Position numbers and translations under genes: made by a program. Source: Sphingopyxis fribergensis (GTDB taxonomy: Bacteria; Pseudomonadota; Alphaproteobacteria; Sphingomonadales; Sphingomonadaceae). From it: a stretch of DNA of 64,000 nucleotides. Below, in pieces: positions 47,172 to 58,720 of the stretch. The notes under the pieces are model-generated. The model worked only from the letters and a program-made list of their open reading frames with translations. It was not told the DNA's origin and made no database searches. Position 1 is the first letter of the stretch. Each line of letters starts with the position of its first letter. Location: the NCBI RefSeq assembly GCF_000803645.1, contig NZ_CP009122.1:4378501-4442500 (forward strand), given 5' to 3'.

Positions 47172-49437
47172 ATTGTGCGATTCCGCCCGCCGCGAGCACG
47201 GCGAGAGTGACGAGGTCCGACGCGGTCGACGCCATCGTCGCGACCTGCACCGGATTTTCCATGCCGACGAGCATCGGGCCGATCACCGCGCCGCCGCCGA
47301 GTTCGCGCAGCAGCTTCGCCGACAGGTTCGCCGACTGCAGACCCGGCATGATCAGCACATTCGCGGGCCCCGACAGGCGGCAGAAGGGGTAGTTTTTCAT
47401 CACCTTGGCATTCAGCGCGACATCGGGCGCCATTTCGCCTTCATATTCGAACGCGGGCTGGCGCTGGTCGAGGATTGCCACCGCCTCGCGGATATTATCG
47501 AGCCAGCTTCCCTCGGGGTTGCCGAAGGTCGAATAGGACAGGAAAGCGACGCGCGGTTCGTGGCCCATGCGCCGCGCGACCTGTGCGGTGCGTTCGGCGA
47601 TATCGGCGAGCATCTCGGCGGTCGGGCGCTCGTTGACCGTCGTGTCGGCCATGAAGATCGTGTGATGCTGGTCGACGAGGACGTGAATACCGAACGGGGT
47701 CTTGCCCTCGGCATGGTCGATCACGCGGCGGATTTCGCGCATCGACTGCGAATAGGTACGCGTCGTCCCGGTGATCATCGCATCACCGAGCCCCATCTTG
47801 AGCAGCAGCGAGCCGAAGATATTGCGATCGCGGTTGACCATGCGTTCTACATCGCGGCGCAGATACCCGCGGCGCTGCAGCCGTTCGTAAAGCATCTCGA
47901 CCATCTGCGGCACATGCGGCGAATTGACGCTGTTGTGCACCTCATAGCTTTCGGGATCGGCGACGCCCATCGCGCGGAGCTTGTCGTGCAGCCCCTCGCG
48001 CCCGACGAGCACCGGGGTGCCATAACCGCCGTCGCGGAACTGGATCGCGGCGCGCAGCACGGTTTCTTCCTCGCCCTCGGCAAAGACGACGCGCTTCGGA
48101 TTGTTGCGCGCGGCTTCATAGGCGAGCGTGAGGACCGAAGTCGTCGGGTTGAGCCGGGCGCGGAGCCGGGTGCGATACTCGTCGAGATCCGCGATCGGCT
48201 TTTGCGCAACGCCCGTGTCCATGGCCGCCTTGGCGACCGCTGCCGGCACGATTTCCATCAGGCGCGGGTCGAAGGGCGAGGGGATGATATATTCGGGACC
48301 GAAGCTCGACGCGCGGCCGCCGTAGGCCGCGGCGACTTCCTCGGGCACCTGCTGGCGCGCGAGGTCGGCGATCGCATAAGCCGCCGCGATCTTCATCTCT
48401 TCGTTGATCGCGGTCGCATGAACGTCGAGCGCGCCGCGAAAGATGAAGGGGAAGCAGAGCACGTTGTTGACCTGGTTCGGATAGTCCGAGCGGCCGGTCG
48501 CGATGATCGCGTCGGGGCGCGCCGCGCGGGCGTCGGGCGGCGAGATTTCGGGATCGGGATTCGCCATAGCGAAGATGATCGGCGCGGGCGCCATATGCTT
48601 CACCATCTCGGGCTTCAGCGCGCCCGCGGCCGACAGGCCGAGGAACACGTCGGCGCCGACGAGCGCCTCGGTCAGGTCGCGGGCTTCGGTCGGCACCGCA
48701 TGCGCCGACTTCCACTGGTCCATGCCGTCGGTGCGGCCCTGATAGATCGTGCCCTTGCGGTCGCACATAATGACATTTTCATGGGCGACGCCCATCGCCT
48801 TGATCAGCGCGGTGCATGCGATCGCCGCGGCGCCGGCGCCGTTGACGACGACCTTCACCGTCGCCAGGTCGCGGCCCGTCAGGTAACAGGCGTTGATCAG
48901 ACCCGCGGCGGTGATGATCGCGGTGCCGTGCTGATCGTCATGGAACACCGGAATGTTCATGCGTTCCTTCAGCGCCGCTTCGATGATGAAGCAATTGGGC
49001 GCCGCAATATCTTCCAGGTTGATGCCGCCAAAGCTCGGCGCCAGCAGTTCGACCGCTTCGATGAAACGCTGGGGATCTTCGGTGTCGACCTCAAGGTCGA
49101 TCGAATCGACGTCGGCGAAACGCTTGAACAGCACCGCCTTGCCTTCCATCACCGGCTTCGAGGCGAGCGCGCCGAGATTGCCAAGGCCGAGAATCGCGGT
49201 GCCGTTCGAGATCACCGCGACCAGATTGCCCTTGATCGTATAATCATAGGCCTTGGCCGGATCCTCGGCGATTGCGAGCACCGGCACGGCGACGCCGGGT
49301 GAATAGGCGAGGGACAGGTCGCGCTGCGTCGCCATCGGCTTCGACGCGACGATCTCGATTTTCCCTGGTCGGCCATATTCGTGGTAAAGCAGGGCCTCGC
49401 GATCCGAAAATTGCACCTTGCTGCCGCTGTCCATCAT
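47170..49437 (-). CDS. maeB: NADP-dependent malic enzyme with C-terminal phosphotransacetylase-like domain
   Basis: Oxidative decarboxylation of malate to pyruvate. The 755 residues comprise a malic domain ([20 protein letters not shown] start; [21 protein letters not shown]), an NAD(P)-binding domain ([20 protein letters not shown]) and a PTA-like regulatory domain from about 430 ([23 protein letters not shown]), usually catalytically inactive. Length is typical of the MaeB class. Convergent with bamE, divergent from mutS. Confidence 0.96.
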   Translation of the reverse strand: MMDSGSKVQFSDREALLYHEYGRPGKIEIVASKPMATQRDLSLAYSPGVAVPVLAIAEDPAKAYDYTIKGNLVAVISNGTAILGLGNLGALASKPVMEGKAVLFKRFADVDSIDLEVDTEDPQRFIEAVELLAPSFGGINLEDIAAPNCFIIEAALKERMNIPVFHDDQHGTAIITAAGLINACYLTGRDLATVKVVVNGAGAAAIACTALIKAMGVAHENVIMCDRKGTIYQGRTDGMDQWKSAHAVPTEARDLTEALVGADVFLGLSAAGALKPEMVKHMAPAPIIFAMANPDPEISPPDARAARPDAIIATGRSDYPNQVNNVLCFPFIFRGALDVHATAINEEMKIAAAYAIADLARQQVPEEVAAAYGGRASSFGPEYIIPSPFDPRLMEIVPAAVAKAAMDTGVAQKPIADLDEYRTRLRARLNPTTSVLTLAYEAARNNPKRVVFAEGEEETVLRAAIQFRDGGYGTPVLVGREGLHDKLRAMGVADPESYEVHNSVNSPHVPQMVEMLYERLQRRGYLRRDVERMVNRDRNIFGSLLLKMGLGDAMITGTTRTYSQSMREIRRVIDHAEGKTPFGIHVLVDQHHTIFMADTTVNERPTAEMLADIAERTAQVARRMGHEPRVAFLSYSTFGNPEGSWLDNIREAVAILDQRQPAFEYEGEMAPDVALNAKVMKNYPFCRLSGPANVLIMPGLQSANLSAKLLRELGGGAVIGPMLVGMENPVQVATMASTASDLVTLAVLAAGGIAQ

Positions 49438-49564
49438 TTATCCTCTCAACTGATCCACAAGGCGCGCGCCCGAGCCCATTCCCTAGCGGCGCCTTGGCGA
49501 AATGGAACCCGCGAATCGCGCGCGCGTCTTGCCACGGCCCCATATCCGTCCCTAAGCATGTCTT

Positions 49565-52228
49565 ATGCCTGTCACCGCCCGCTCCGCTGCCAATACGAAT
49601 AGTCCCGCGCCCGCCGCAACGCCGATGATGGCGCAATATTGGTCGCTGAAGGACAAGGCAGGCGATTGCCTGCTCTTCTATCGCATGGGCGATTTTTTCG
49701 AGCTGTTCTTCGACGATGCGAAGGCGGCCGCCGCGACGCTCGACATCGCGCTGACCTCGCGCGGCGAGCATGACGGGCAGCCGGTCGCGATGTGCGGCGT
49801 TCCCGTCCACGCCGCAGAATCCTATCTCGCGCGGTTGATCCGCGCCGGGCACCGCGTCGCGATCGCCGAGCAGATCGAGACCCCGGCCGAGGCGAAGGCG
49901 CGTGGCGGCTCGAAGGCGCTGGTCGCTCGCGACATCGTGCGCTTCGTCACCGCGGGCACGCTCACCGAAGAATCTTTGCTCGAAGGACGGAGCGCGAACC
50001 GCCTCGCCGCGCTCGCGCAGATCGGCAGCGACGGCGACGTGGCGATTGCCGCCGCCGATATTTCGACCGGGCGTTTCGAGGTCGTCGCGGTGCGCAGCGA
50101 GCAGGTCGATGCCGAACTCGCGCGGCTCGCGCCCTCGGAGCTTCTGCTCAGCGAAAGCGCCGAGGAGCTGCCGATCTCGTCGGCGCGGCAGATCGTGCGC
50201 CGCCCGCCCGCAGACTTTTCCAGCACGAGCGCGCAAAAACGCCTCGAAACTTTTTTCGGCGTCCAGACGCTCGACGGCTTCGGCCAGTTCGGGCGCGGCG
50301 AAATTGCCGCGATGGGTGCACTCGTCGCCTATCTCGACCATGTCGGCACCGGCGGGCCGACCTTTCTCCAGCCGCCGCTGCGCCACCTCGCATCGGGGCG
50401 GATGGCGATCGATGCCGCGACGCGCGAGAGCCTCGAACTCGTCCGCACGATGGCGGGCGCGCGCGACGGCAGCCTGCTCGGGACGATCGACCGCACCGTC
50501 ACCGCGGCGGGTGCGCGATTGCTCGCCGACGATCTCGCGAGCCCGCTCACCGACAAGGATGCGATCCTCGACCGGCTCGATCTCGTCGATGGTCTTGCGC
50601 GCGATTCCTTGTGGCGCGGCGAACTGCGTGCTGCGCTGCGCGCTCTCCCCGATGCCGGGCGTGCGCTCGGCCGCCTCGTCGCGGGGCGTGGCGGCCCGCG
50701 CGACCTCGCGCAGCTGCGCGATGCGCTCGGTGGCGCAAGGCTGCTGCGCGAACGGCTCGCGCGTCGGCCCGACCTGCCGCCTTTGCTCATGCGGCTGCTT
50801 CCCGGACTCGACGGCCACGGGACGCTCGTCGACGAACTCAGCCGCGCGCTGATCGAAACCCCGCCGGTCGACGCCGCGCAGGGCGGTTATGTCGCCGAAG
50901 GCTACGATCATGCGCTCGACGCGCTCCGCGAAACCGCGCGCGACGGGCGCAAGGCCATCGCCGCGCTCGAAGCCGACTATCGCGACCGCACCGGCATCGC
51001 TTCGCTCAAGATCCGCCACAATGGCGTGCTCGGCTATCATGTCGAGGTGCCGGCGAAGCACGCCGACGCGCTGATGGCGCCCGAATCAGGCTTCACCCAT
51101 CGCCAGACGCTTGCGGGCGTCGTGCGCTTCAATTCCGCGGACCTCCACGAAGCCGCGAGCCGGGTGACGCAGGCGGGTGTTCATGCGATCGCCGCCGAGG
51201 CCGCGCATCTCGAATTGCTGACCGATGCCGCGATCGCGCGGCGCGAAGCAATCGCTGCTTCCTGCGATGTGCTTGCGCGCATCGACGTTGCCGCGGCGCT
51301 CGCCGACCATGCGATGAGCCACAATTGGTGCCGTCCCGACCTCGCCGACACCCCGTGCCTCGACGTCACGGGCGGGCGGCATCCGGTGGTCGAAGCCGCG
51401 CTCGCGAAATCGGGCGAACGCTTCGTCCCCAACGATGTCTCGCTCTCGACAAGCGATCGCCTGTGGCTCGTCACCGGCCCGAACATGGGCGGTAAATCGA
51501 CCTTCCTCCGCCAGAATGCACTGATCGTCGTGCTCGCGCAGGCGGGCGGCTTTGTCCCGGCCGCGTCGGCGAAACTCGGGCTCGTCGACCGGTTGTTCAG
51601 CCGTGTCGGCGCGAGCGACAATCTCGCGCGCGGGCGCTCGACCTTCATGGTCGAGATGGTCGAGACCGCGGCGATCCTCGCGCAGGCGACCCCGCAAAGC
51701 TTCGTCATCCTCGACGAGGTTGGGCGCGGCACCTCGACCTACGACGGGCTCGCGCTCGCCTGGTCGGTGGTCGAGGCGGTGCATGAGGTCAACAAGTGCC
51801 GCTGCCTCTTCGCGACGCACTATCACGAACTGACGCGCCTCGCCGAAACGCTGGGCGCGCTCTCGCTCCACCACGTCCGCGCGCGCGAATGGCAGGGCGA
51901 TCTGGTGCTGCTCCACGAACTGGCCGAGGGGCCCGCCGACCGCAGCTACGGCCTTGCGGTCGCACGCCTCGCGGGGGTTCCCGCGGGTGTCGTCAAGCGC
52001 GCCGAGGCGGTGCTCGCCAAGCTCGAGGCAGGGCGCGAGAAAACCGGCGGGCTCGCCGCAGGCCTCGATGACCTGCCGCTGTTCGCCGCGACGCTTGCCG
52101 AAGCGCCCGCCGCAGCGAAGGACGCGCTGCGCGAGGCGCTCGCGGGCATCGATCCCGACGCGCTTGCGCCGCGCGAGGCGCTCGACACGCTGTACGCGCT
52201 CAAGCGGTTGATCGCCGACGAATCATGA
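49565..52228 (+). CDS. mutS: DNA mismatch repair protein MutS
   Basis: Mismatch recognition ATPase of 887 residues. The mismatch-reading Phe-X-Glu motif lies in YRMGDFFELFFDDA (about 39-52), and Walker A is TGPNMGGKST (about 637-646), followed by ASDNLARGRSTFMVEM and DEVGRGTSTYDG. A methionine pair at residue 21 (MMAQYWSLKDKAGD) is a plausible shorter start. It overlaps glnD by ATGA. Confidence 0.97.
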   Translation: MPVTARSAANTNSPAPAATPMMAQYWSLKDKAGDCLLFYRMGDFFELFFDDAKAAAATLDIALTSRGEHDGQPVAMCGVPVHAAESYLARLIRAGHRVAIAEQIETPAEAKARGGSKALVARDIVRFVTAGTLTEESLLEGRSANRLAALAQIGSDGDVAIAAADISTGRFEVVAVRSEQVDAELARLAPSELLLSESAEELPISSARQIVRRPPADFSSTSAQKRLETFFGVQTLDGFGQFGRGEIAAMGALVAYLDHVGTGGPTFLQPPLRHLASGRMAIDAATRESLELVRTMAGARDGSLLGTIDRTVTAAGARLLADDLASPLTDKDAILDRLDLVDGLARDSLWRGELRAALRALPDAGRALGRLVAGRGGPRDLAQLRDALGGARLLRERLARRPDLPPLLMRLLPGLDGHGTLVDELSRALIETPPVDAAQGGYVAEGYDHALDALRETARDGRKAIAALEADYRDRTGIASLKIRHNGVLGYHVEVPAKHADALMAPESGFTHRQTLAGVVRFNSADLHEAASRVTQAGVHAIAAEAAHLELLTDAAIARREAIAASCDVLARIDVAAALADHAMSHNWCRPDLADTPCLDVTGGRHPVVEAALAKSGERFVPNDVSLSTSDRLWLVTGPNMGGKSTFLRQNALIVVLAQAGGFVPAASAKLGLVDRLFSRVGASDNLARGRSTFMVEMVETAAILAQATPQSFVILDEVGRGTSTYDGLALAWSVVEAVHEVNKCRCLFATHYHELTRLAETLGALSLHHVRAREWQGDLVLLHELAEGPADRSYGLAVARLAGVPAGVVKRAEAVLAKLEAGREKTGGLAAGLDDLPLFAATLAEAPAAAKDALREALAGIDPDALAPREALDTLYALKRLIADES

Positions 52229-54984
52229 GCGAGCTGTTCGACAATCTCGACCATCGCCGCGCGATCATCGACCGGCGCGATCTGGCGGCGCAGCTTGACG
52301 CGATCGCCGCCGAAAGCAGCGATTCGGGAACGCGCCGCCGCGCGATGGTCGATCTCCTCAAGGCGGCGCTGGAGGATGGCCGCGCCGAGATCGAGCGCCG
52401 ACTGCTCGAACGGCCTTCCTCGGGCCGCGTCGCGGCGAATGCGATGGCGTTCCTGATCGACCAGATCGTCCGGCTCAGCCATGATTTCACCACCGGCCAT
52501 CTCTATCCCTCGGCCAACCGATCGGCGGGCGAACGCATCACGCTGATCGCGGTGGGCGGTTATGGGCGCGGCGAAATGGCGCCGCATAGCGACATCGACA
52601 TCGGCTTCCTAACCCCGTTCAAGCAGACGAGCTGGACCGAACAGGTGATCGAGGCGCAGCTTTATACCTTGTGGGATCTCGGGCTGAAGGTCGGTCATTC
52701 GAGCCGCTCGCTCGACGAGATGGTGCGCTCCGCGAAGGAGGATTTGACGATCCGCACCGCGCTGCTCGAAGGGCGCTTCATCTGGGGCGACCGCGCACTT
52801 TACGACCAGGCTTCGGCACGCTTCGATGCCGAGGTCGTCGCGGGCAATGCGCGCGCCTTCGTTGCCGAAAAACTTGCCGAACGCGACGAGCGTCACAAGC
52901 GCATGGGTGATTCGCGCTACGTCGTCGAACCCAATGTGAAGGAAGGAAAGGGGGGCTTGCGCGATCTTCACACGCTCTTCTGGATCGGAAAATTCATCCA
53001 TCGCGTGCGCACCGTTCCCGAACTGGTCGGCGCGGGGCTGCTATCGGCACGTGAGCTTCGCCAGTTCGAGCGCGCCGAAAATTTCCTGCTCGCGGTGCGC
53101 TGCCACCTCCACACCCTCGCCGGGCGCGCCGAGGACCGGCTGACCTTCGATTTCCAGCGCGAGATCGCGCAACGCATGCACTTCGCCGACCGTCCGGGCA
53201 AAAGCTCGGTCGAGCGGTTCATGCAGCTCTATTTCCTCCATGCGAAAAGCGTCGGCGACGTCACCGGCACCTTCCTCGCGCATCTCGACGACCAGATGGC
53301 GGCGCGCGGGCGGCGGTTTCTCCCGACGATCCGGCGGCGCCCGGGCAAGCTCCACGGCTTCGTCCTTGATCGCGGCCGGCTTGCGCTGCCCAGCGACGAT
53401 TTCTTTCAACAGGACCCGGTGCGGCTGGTCGAGATTTTTGCGCTCGCCGACAAGCATGGCCTCGAAATCCACCCGCAGGCGATGCGTCAGGCGCGCCACG
53501 ATGCGAAACTGATCGACGCGCGGGGGGTGCGGCGCATTCCGCGCGCCAATGCGCTGTTCCTCGACGTGCTGACCTCCCCGCGCGATCCCGAAACGGTGCT
53601 ACGCTGGATGAACGAGGCGGGGGTGTTCGGCCGTTTCGTTCCCGATTTCGGCCGCGTCGTCGCCCAGATGCAGTTCGACATGTATCACCACTACACCGTC
53701 GACGAGCATACGATCCGCGCGATCGGGCTGCTCGCCGATATCGAGCAGAGCCGACTGCAGGAGGATCATCCGCTGTCGACCGCGATCATGGACCAGATCC
53801 ATTCGCGGCGCGTCATCTATGTCGCGGTGCTTCTCCACGATATCGCCAAGGGGCGCGGCGGCGACCATAGCGTGCTTGGTGCCGAACTCGCGCTGCGGGT
53901 ATGTCCGCGGCTGGGACTCAACGAGGCCGAGACCGAGACCGTCTCGTGGCTCGTCCGATATCACCTGCTGATGTCGGCCACCGCATTCAAACGCGACCTC
54001 GCCGATTTCAAGACGATCCTCGATTTCGCGCAGGTCGTGCAGTCGCCCGAACGTCTGCGCTTGTTGCTCGTGCTCACGGTCGTCGACATCCGCGCGGTCG
54101 GCCCCGGGGTGTGGAACGGCTGGAAACGCCAACTGCTCACCGAGCTGTACGATGCCGCCGAAGAAGTGCTTCGTCTCGGCCACAAGCAGCGCGGCCGCGA
54201 ACAACGGATCGCGAGTAAGAAGGAAGCGGTCGCGGCGCAATTCGGTTTCGACCAGAAAGTCTTCGACAAGGTCGCGAAGCGCCTTCCCGAAAGCTATTGG
54301 ATCGCCGAACCCGTCGAAGTCATCGCCGCCAATCTGGTTCACATACGCCAGGCGGGCGACGCGCCGCTGCATATCGCTGCGGTCCCCGACGACGATCGCG
54401 GCGCGACCTTGGTGATGGTGCTCGCCGCCGACCATCCGGGGCTTTTCTATCGCATCGCGGGCGGCATTCACCTTGCCGGCGGCAACATCATCGACGCGCG
54501 CATCCACACGACGCGCGACGGGCTCGCACTCGACAATTTCCTCGTCCAGGATCCGCTCGGGCGCCCGTTCGACGAGCCCGGCCAGATTGGCCGGCTGACC
54601 CGCGCGATCGAGGATGCGCTCGCCAACCGCCACAAACTGCTCCCCAAACTGGAAGCCCGCGCGCTCCCGCGCACCCGCGCCGAGGCGTTCCGCGTCGCGC
54701 CCAACGTCTTTGTCGATAACAAGGCGTCGAACCGCTTCACGGTGATCGAGGTCAACGCGCAGGACCGCCCGGCGTTGCTCAACCAGCTCGCCTATGCGCT
54801 GTTCCAGTCGAAGGTTACGGTGCACAGCGCGCATGTCGCAACCTATGGCGAGCGCGCGGTCGACACCTTTTACGTGACCGACCTGATCGGTGACAAGATC
54901 GACAGTGCGGCGCGGGTGAAGTCACTGGAGAAACGCCTGCTCGAAGCGGCGACGAGCCAGAGCGAGGAAGCTGTCGCGGCCTGA
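52225..54984 (+). CDS. glnD: Bifunctional PII uridylyltransferase / uridylyl-removing enzyme
   Basis: Nitrogen sensor that modifies PII proteins according to glutamine, 919 residues. The nucleotidyltransferase signature GGYGRGEMAPHSDIDIGFL lies at about 110-130, the HD hydrolase in HHYTVDEHTIRAIG and LLHDIAKGRGGDHS, and two ACT domains start at TLVMVLAADHPGLFYRIAGG and FTVIEVNAQDRPALLNQLAY. The start is the ATG in the four-base overlap with the mutS stop. A repeat element follows. Confidence 0.97.
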   Translation: MSELFDNLDHRRAIIDRRDLAAQLDAIAAESSDSGTRRRAMVDLLKAALEDGRAEIERRLLERPSSGRVAANAMAFLIDQIVRLSHDFTTGHLYPSANRSAGERITLIAVGGYGRGEMAPHSDIDIGFLTPFKQTSWTEQVIEAQLYTLWDLGLKVGHSSRSLDEMVRSAKEDLTIRTALLEGRFIWGDRALYDQASARFDAEVVAGNARAFVAEKLAERDERHKRMGDSRYVVEPNVKEGKGGLRDLHTLFWIGKFIHRVRTVPELVGAGLLSARELRQFERAENFLLAVRCHLHTLAGRAEDRLTFDFQREIAQRMHFADRPGKSSVERFMQLYFLHAKSVGDVTGTFLAHLDDQMAARGRRFLPTIRRRPGKLHGFVLDRGRLALPSDDFFQQDPVRLVEIFALADKHGLEIHPQAMRQARHDAKLIDARGVRRIPRANALFLDVLTSPRDPETVLRWMNEAGVFGRFVPDFGRVVAQMQFDMYHHYTVDEHTIRAIGLLADIEQSRLQEDHPLSTAIMDQIHSRRVIYVAVLLHDIAKGRGGDHSVLGAELALRVCPRLGLNEAETETVSWLVRYHLLMSATAFKRDLADFKTILDFAQVVQSPERLRLLLVLTVVDIRAVGPGVWNGWKRQLLTELYDAAEEVLRLGHKQRGREQRIASKKEAVAAQFGFDQKVFDKVAKRLPESYWIAEPVEVIAANLVHIRQAGDAPLHIAAVPDDDRGATLVMVLAADHPGLFYRIAGGIHLAGGNIIDARIHTTRDGLALDNFLVQDPLGRPFDEPGQIGRLTRAIEDALANRHKLLPKLEARALPRTRAEAFRVAPNVFVDNKASNRFTVIEVNAQDRPALLNQLAYALFQSKVTVHSAHVATYGERAVDTFYVTDLIGDKIDSAARVKSLEKRLLEAATSQSEEAVAA

Positions 54985-55009
54985 CCGTTTTGGGGTGGGG
55001 AGCGGGCAT

Positions 55010-55150
55010 TCACCATCTCCCATCGGGAGAGGGATACGCAGGCTTGGTTGCGCAGCAACCCAGCCGAAGTTGGGTGAGGGGATCACCCATCAACTGCGAA
55101 TACGAACCTCAAACTCCCTCACCCAACCCTCTCCCAAGGAGAGAGGGCTT
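55010..55150. repeat. Paired inverted intergenic repeat (CTCTCCC/TTGGGTGAGGG type)
   Basis: Left half contains TCTCCCATCGGGAGAGGG and TTGGGTGAGGG; the right half carries CCCTCACCCAA and CCCTCTCCC in inverted order, about 40 bases apart, with GGTTGCGCAGCAACC as an inner hairpin. It lies after glnD and before the convergent alpha/beta hydrolase stop. Confidence 0.8.
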
Positions 55151-55191
55151 GACGTCCGCTTCCGGTCGAAGGCCGACCTTCAGCGGCCCGT

Positions 55192-56016
55192 TCAGCCGCC
55201 TGCTGGTCCCGCCATCGCCGCCGCCGCGGCCAACACCCCGCCGTTGAACCGCTGCGACAGCGCGGCGTCGGGAATCGCGTTGAAGGCGTGGATCGCGCCG
55301 GCATAGCTGTGCAGGTCGACGGGCACGCCTGCGGCGACGAGCCGACGCGCATAGTCGAGATTTTCGTCGAAGAAGAGGTCGAGGCTGCCGGTTGCGATAT
55401 AGGCGGGGGGAAGCTTCGACAAATCCTTGGCAAGGCTCGGCGAAAACCAGCCGCACCGGTCGTCGTCGATCTGGTAATCGCCCTGCAGCGCGCGCCAGCC
55501 GAAGCGGTTGCTCGCGCGCGTCCAGATGAATTCGCCTGTCGTCGGGTTCTGATACGGACAATCGCCGCCGCCGGTGCGATGGTCGAGCATCGGATAGGTT
55601 AGCACCTGTCCGGCGATCGCCGGCCCGCCGAGGTCGCGCGCCATGATCGCAAGCGCCGCGGCCAGCCCGCCTCCCGCGCTCTCGCCCGCGAGGATGATCC
55701 GGCTTGCGTCGAAGCCAAGCGTATCGGCTTGCCCCGCGAGCCACGCCAGCGCTGAATGGCAATCTTCCTGCGGCGCTGGAAAGGGACATTCGGGGGCGAG
55801 GCGATATTCGACCGATGCGACCGGTACGCCCGCAGCAGCGGCCAGCGCCGCGGGACCCGACTGCATTTGCTTCACCGACCCCATCACCATGCCGCCGCCG
55901 TGGATATGGAGGATAGCGCCGCCGCGCGGATTGGCCATCGCGGGACGATAAAGGAACACCGGAATGTCCGGGCCGCCGTGGATCGACGGCACCATCATCT
56001 CTTCGGGCGCGATCAT
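55192..56016 (-). CDS. Alpha/beta hydrolase (HSL-type esterase/lipase), start uncertain
   Basis: Esterase of the hormone-sensitive-lipase family. The oxyanion motif HGGG lies at about 39-42, the nucleophile Ser113 in GESAGGG, the acidic residue in the TGSLDLFFDEN region and His in AGAIHAFN. The given start is the first ATG. Family-like sequence (DITTRHLVDREIAPIIDLF) continues 45 codons upstream to about 56154 without any ATG/GTG/TTG; GAGGGAG at 56160-56166 precedes an ATT at 56151. Either a rare start codon is used or the 5' end is damaged. Confidence 0.82.
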   Translation of the reverse strand: MIAPEEMMVPSIHGGPDIPVFLYRPAMANPRGGAILHIHGGGMVMGSVKQMQSGPAALAAAAGVPVASVEYRLAPECPFPAPQEDCHSALAWLAGQADTLGFDASRIILAGESAGGGLAAALAIMARDLGGPAIAGQVLTYPMLDHRTGGGDCPYQNPTTGEFIWTRASNRFGWRALQGDYQIDDDRCGWFSPSLAKDLSKLPPAYIATGSLDLFFDENLDYARRLVAAGVPVDLHSYAGAIHAFNAIPDAALSQRFNGGVLAAAAAMAGPAGG

Positions 56017-56211
56017 CGGCGGCGGCAGGATGGCATAGGTTTCCGCCGCCTTCGCCCGAATCTGGGCGATTGGCGCCGAATCGAGATCGACGCGCGGGAA
56101 AAGATCGATGATCGGCGCGATCTCGCGGTCGACGAGGTGGCGGGTCGTAATATCAAACTCTCCCTCATATCCTGGCCGCCGCGAAGATAGAGCGGCGCAG
56201 TTTAATACGAA

Positions 56212-56299
56212 CCGTTCGCCCTGAGCTTGTCGAAGGGCCGTTCATCCTTTGAGCACCGCTAAGGAAAGAACGGTGCTTCGACAAGCCCAGCACGAACGG
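56212..56299. repeat. Paired inverted intergenic repeat (GCTTGTCGAAG type) with compensatory changes
   Basis: Arms of 29 bases at 56212-56240 and 56271-56299 share CCGTTCG and GCTTGTCGAAG in inverted orientation. Their inner stems differ but stay paired: GCCCT...AGGGC in the left arm and GTGCT...AGCAC in the right. It separates pheT from the hydrolase gene. Confidence 0.88.
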
Positions 56300-56332
56300 A
56301 CAAGAGGGGACTCAGATTTGGCGCACGACGCT

Positions 56333-58720
56333 CTAGCCGCGCAGCGCCGCTCCAACCTTCGCCGCTGCGGCGACCACCTTGTCGGCGATCGCTTTCAGCT
56401 CGGCTTCGGCGAAGCTTTTTTCCAGCGGCTGCAACTCAACCTCGACTGCCAGGCTCACTTGCCCATCAGGCACGCCCTGGCCGGCAAAGCGGTCGAACAG
56501 CCGTGCATCGACGATGCTCGCCTTGTCGGCGCCGCGGACCGCGCGCACGAGATCGGCGGCGGTCAGGCTCGTCGGGGCGAGGAAGGCGAAGTCGCGGCGC
56601 ACCGATTGTAGCGCGGGGGGCGTGAACGCCGCGCGCGCCGGGCCGCTCGCGCGCTTCGCGGGGATCGCGTCGAGGAAAATCTGCACCGCCATCACCGGGC
56701 CGTCGACATCGAAATGGCGGGTCAGCAGCGGGTGGAGCGCGCCGAATTCGGCGAGCACCGCCTTGGGGCCGAGCCGTAGCGTCGCCGACTGGCCGGGGTG
56801 CCAGATGCTGCCCTCGCTCACCGCATCCATCACCTGCAAGCGGTCGGCGGGGGCGCCTGCGGCGTCGAGCAGCGCCAAAGCTACGGCCTTGGCATCGAAC
56901 GCATCGAACGGCGCGGCCTTGCCCGCCTGCCAGCCGCGCGCGCGCTTGTCGCCCGCCATCAGCACGGCGAGCGTCGGATGCTCGGCGTCGGCCAGATAGC
57001 GGCGCCCGATCTCGAACAGACGGATGCTGTCCGCGCCGCGCTTCTGGTTGCGCGCCGCCGCGGCGAGCAGGCCGGGCAGCAGCGAGGGCCGCATGACCTT
57101 CAGATCTTCGCTGATCGGGTTGGCGAGCGTCCAGTCGCCGCCGCCAAAGGGCGCGACTTCCTGTTCGGCAATGAAGCTCCACGTCACCGCTTCGTGAAAA
57201 CCCGCGGCCGCTGCGGCGCGGCGCAGGCGGCGTTCGGTCAGCTGTTCGGCGGTTGCGGTCGGTTTCGCTACCCCGTCGCTGCGCGGCAGCGGCACCGACG
57301 CGATCGCGTCGAAGCCGGTGATGCGCGTCACTTCCTCGACCAGATCGGGCGCGCCGTCGATGTCGCGGCGCCAGCTCGGCACCTGGACCTGCCAGCGACC
57401 GCCCTGTTCGATGACGGTGAAGCCCAGCGCGGTCAGAATCTCCCGCTGCCGCGCCGGATCGATATCGATACCGCCCAGCGTCGCCGACAGCGCGGGATCA
57501 TAATCGACCGTCTTGACCTCGGCGGGCGGCGTGCCCGCGCGCGTCACCATCGACGGCGTGCCGCCGCAGATGGTCAGGATATGCTGCGTCACGATCGCGG
57601 TCGCATCGTCCAGAAACGCCGGATCGACCCCGCGCTCGAAGCGGCTGCGCGCATCGCTCGTCAGGCCGAGCGCCTGTCCGGTCAGCGCGATGCGTTCGGG
57701 GGTGAAATAGGCGATTTCGATCAGCACATCGCTCGTCGTCTCGCTGCACCCCGAATGTTCGCCGCCCATGATGCCCGCAATGTCGTGGACCTCGCGCTCG
57801 TCGGCGATCACCGTCATGCTGCCGGTGAGCGCATAATCCTTGCCATTGAGCGTCGTGACCGTCTCGCCATCCTTGGCGCGCCGCGCGACGAGCGCGCCAT
57901 GCAATTTGGCGCGGTCATAGATATGGCTTGGGCGGCCGAGGTCGAACATCACATAATTGCTGATGTCGACGAGCGCCGAGATCGCGCGCTGGCCGACCGC
58001 TTCCAACCGGCGGCGCATCCATTCGGGCGCTTGGCCGTTGGTGACGCCGCTGATCGTGCGGCCGAAAAAGGCGGGGCAGGTTTCGGGGTCGTCGGTGCGG
58101 ATTTCGGTCGCGGGGGCGCCCTCCCCCGCGATCGTCGGGACGTCGAGCGGTTTCAGCGTGCCGAGCCCGGCGGCGGCGAGGTCGCGGGCGATCCCGCGTA
58201 CGCCCATGCAGTCCTGCCGGTTCGGGGTGATCGAAATGTCGATCACCGGGTCGCCCGCGCCGCTGTAATCGGCAAAGGGGGTGCCCACAGGAGCATCGGC
58301 GGGAAGCTCGATGATCCCGTCATGGTCGTCGCCCAGCTCCAGCTCGCGCGACGAGCACATCATGCCGTTCGATTCGACCCCGCGGACCGCGGCGACCTTC
58401 AGCTCCATGCCGTTCGCGGGCACGACCGCGCCGGGCAGGCCGAGCACGCCGATCAGGCCGGCGCGCGCATTGGGCGCGCCGCACACGACGGTGAGCGGTG
58501 CGCTGCCGTCACCGGTGTCGACGGTCAGCACCTGCAATTTGTCGGCCTGCGGATGTTTCTCGGCGGTGAGCACGCGCGCGACGCGGAAGCCCGCGAGTTT
58601 TTCGGCCGGATTCTCGACGCCTTCGACCTCATGGCCGATGCGGTTGAGTGTGGCGACAACATCGGCAACGGCAAACTCGCCATCAAGATGCTCTTTCAGC
58701 CAGTCGAGGGTGATCTTCAT
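56333..58720 (-). CDS. pheT: Phenylalanyl-tRNA synthetase beta subunit
   Basis: Charges tRNA-Phe as part of an alpha2beta2 enzyme, 795 residues. Domains in order: N-terminal [15 protein letters not shown], tRNA-binding OB fold (about 40-150, [18 protein letters not shown]), B3/B4 editing domain, B5, and the C-terminal FDX-ACB domain ([20 protein letters not shown]). Start at 58720 overlaps the pheS stop (ATGA). Confidence 0.97.
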   Translation of the reverse strand: MKITLDWLKEHLDGEFAVADVVATLNRIGHEVEGVENPAEKLAGFRVARVLTAEKHPQADKLQVLTVDTGDGSAPLTVVCGAPNARAGLIGVLGLPGAVVPANGMELKVAAVRGVESNGMMCSSRELELGDDHDGIIELPADAPVGTPFADYSGAGDPVIDISITPNRQDCMGVRGIARDLAAAGLGTLKPLDVPTIAGEGAPATEIRTDDPETCPAFFGRTISGVTNGQAPEWMRRRLEAVGQRAISALVDISNYVMFDLGRPSHIYDRAKLHGALVARRAKDGETVTTLNGKDYALTGSMTVIADEREVHDIAGIMGGEHSGCSETTSDVLIEIAYFTPERIALTGQALGLTSDARSRFERGVDPAFLDDATAIVTQHILTICGGTPSMVTRAGTPPAEVKTVDYDPALSATLGGIDIDPARQREILTALGFTVIEQGGRWQVQVPSWRRDIDGAPDLVEEVTRITGFDAIASVPLPRSDGVAKPTATAEQLTERRLRRAAAAAGFHEAVTWSFIAEQEVAPFGGGDWTLANPISEDLKVMRPSLLPGLLAAAARNQKRGADSIRLFEIGRRYLADAEHPTLAVLMAGDKRARGWQAGKAAPFDAFDAKAVALALLDAAGAPADRLQVMDAVSEGSIWHPGQSATLRLGPKAVLAEFGALHPLLTRHFDVDGPVMAVQIFLDAIPAKRASGPARAAFTPPALQSVRRDFAFLAPTSLTAADLVRAVRGADKASIVDARLFDRFAGQGVPDGQVSLAVEVELQPLEKSFAEAELKAIADKVVAAAAKVGAALRG

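Noticed and set aside
47173..49302. 709-codon plus-strand open frame opposite maeB
   Set aside because: Antisense shadow. maeB has all expected domains.
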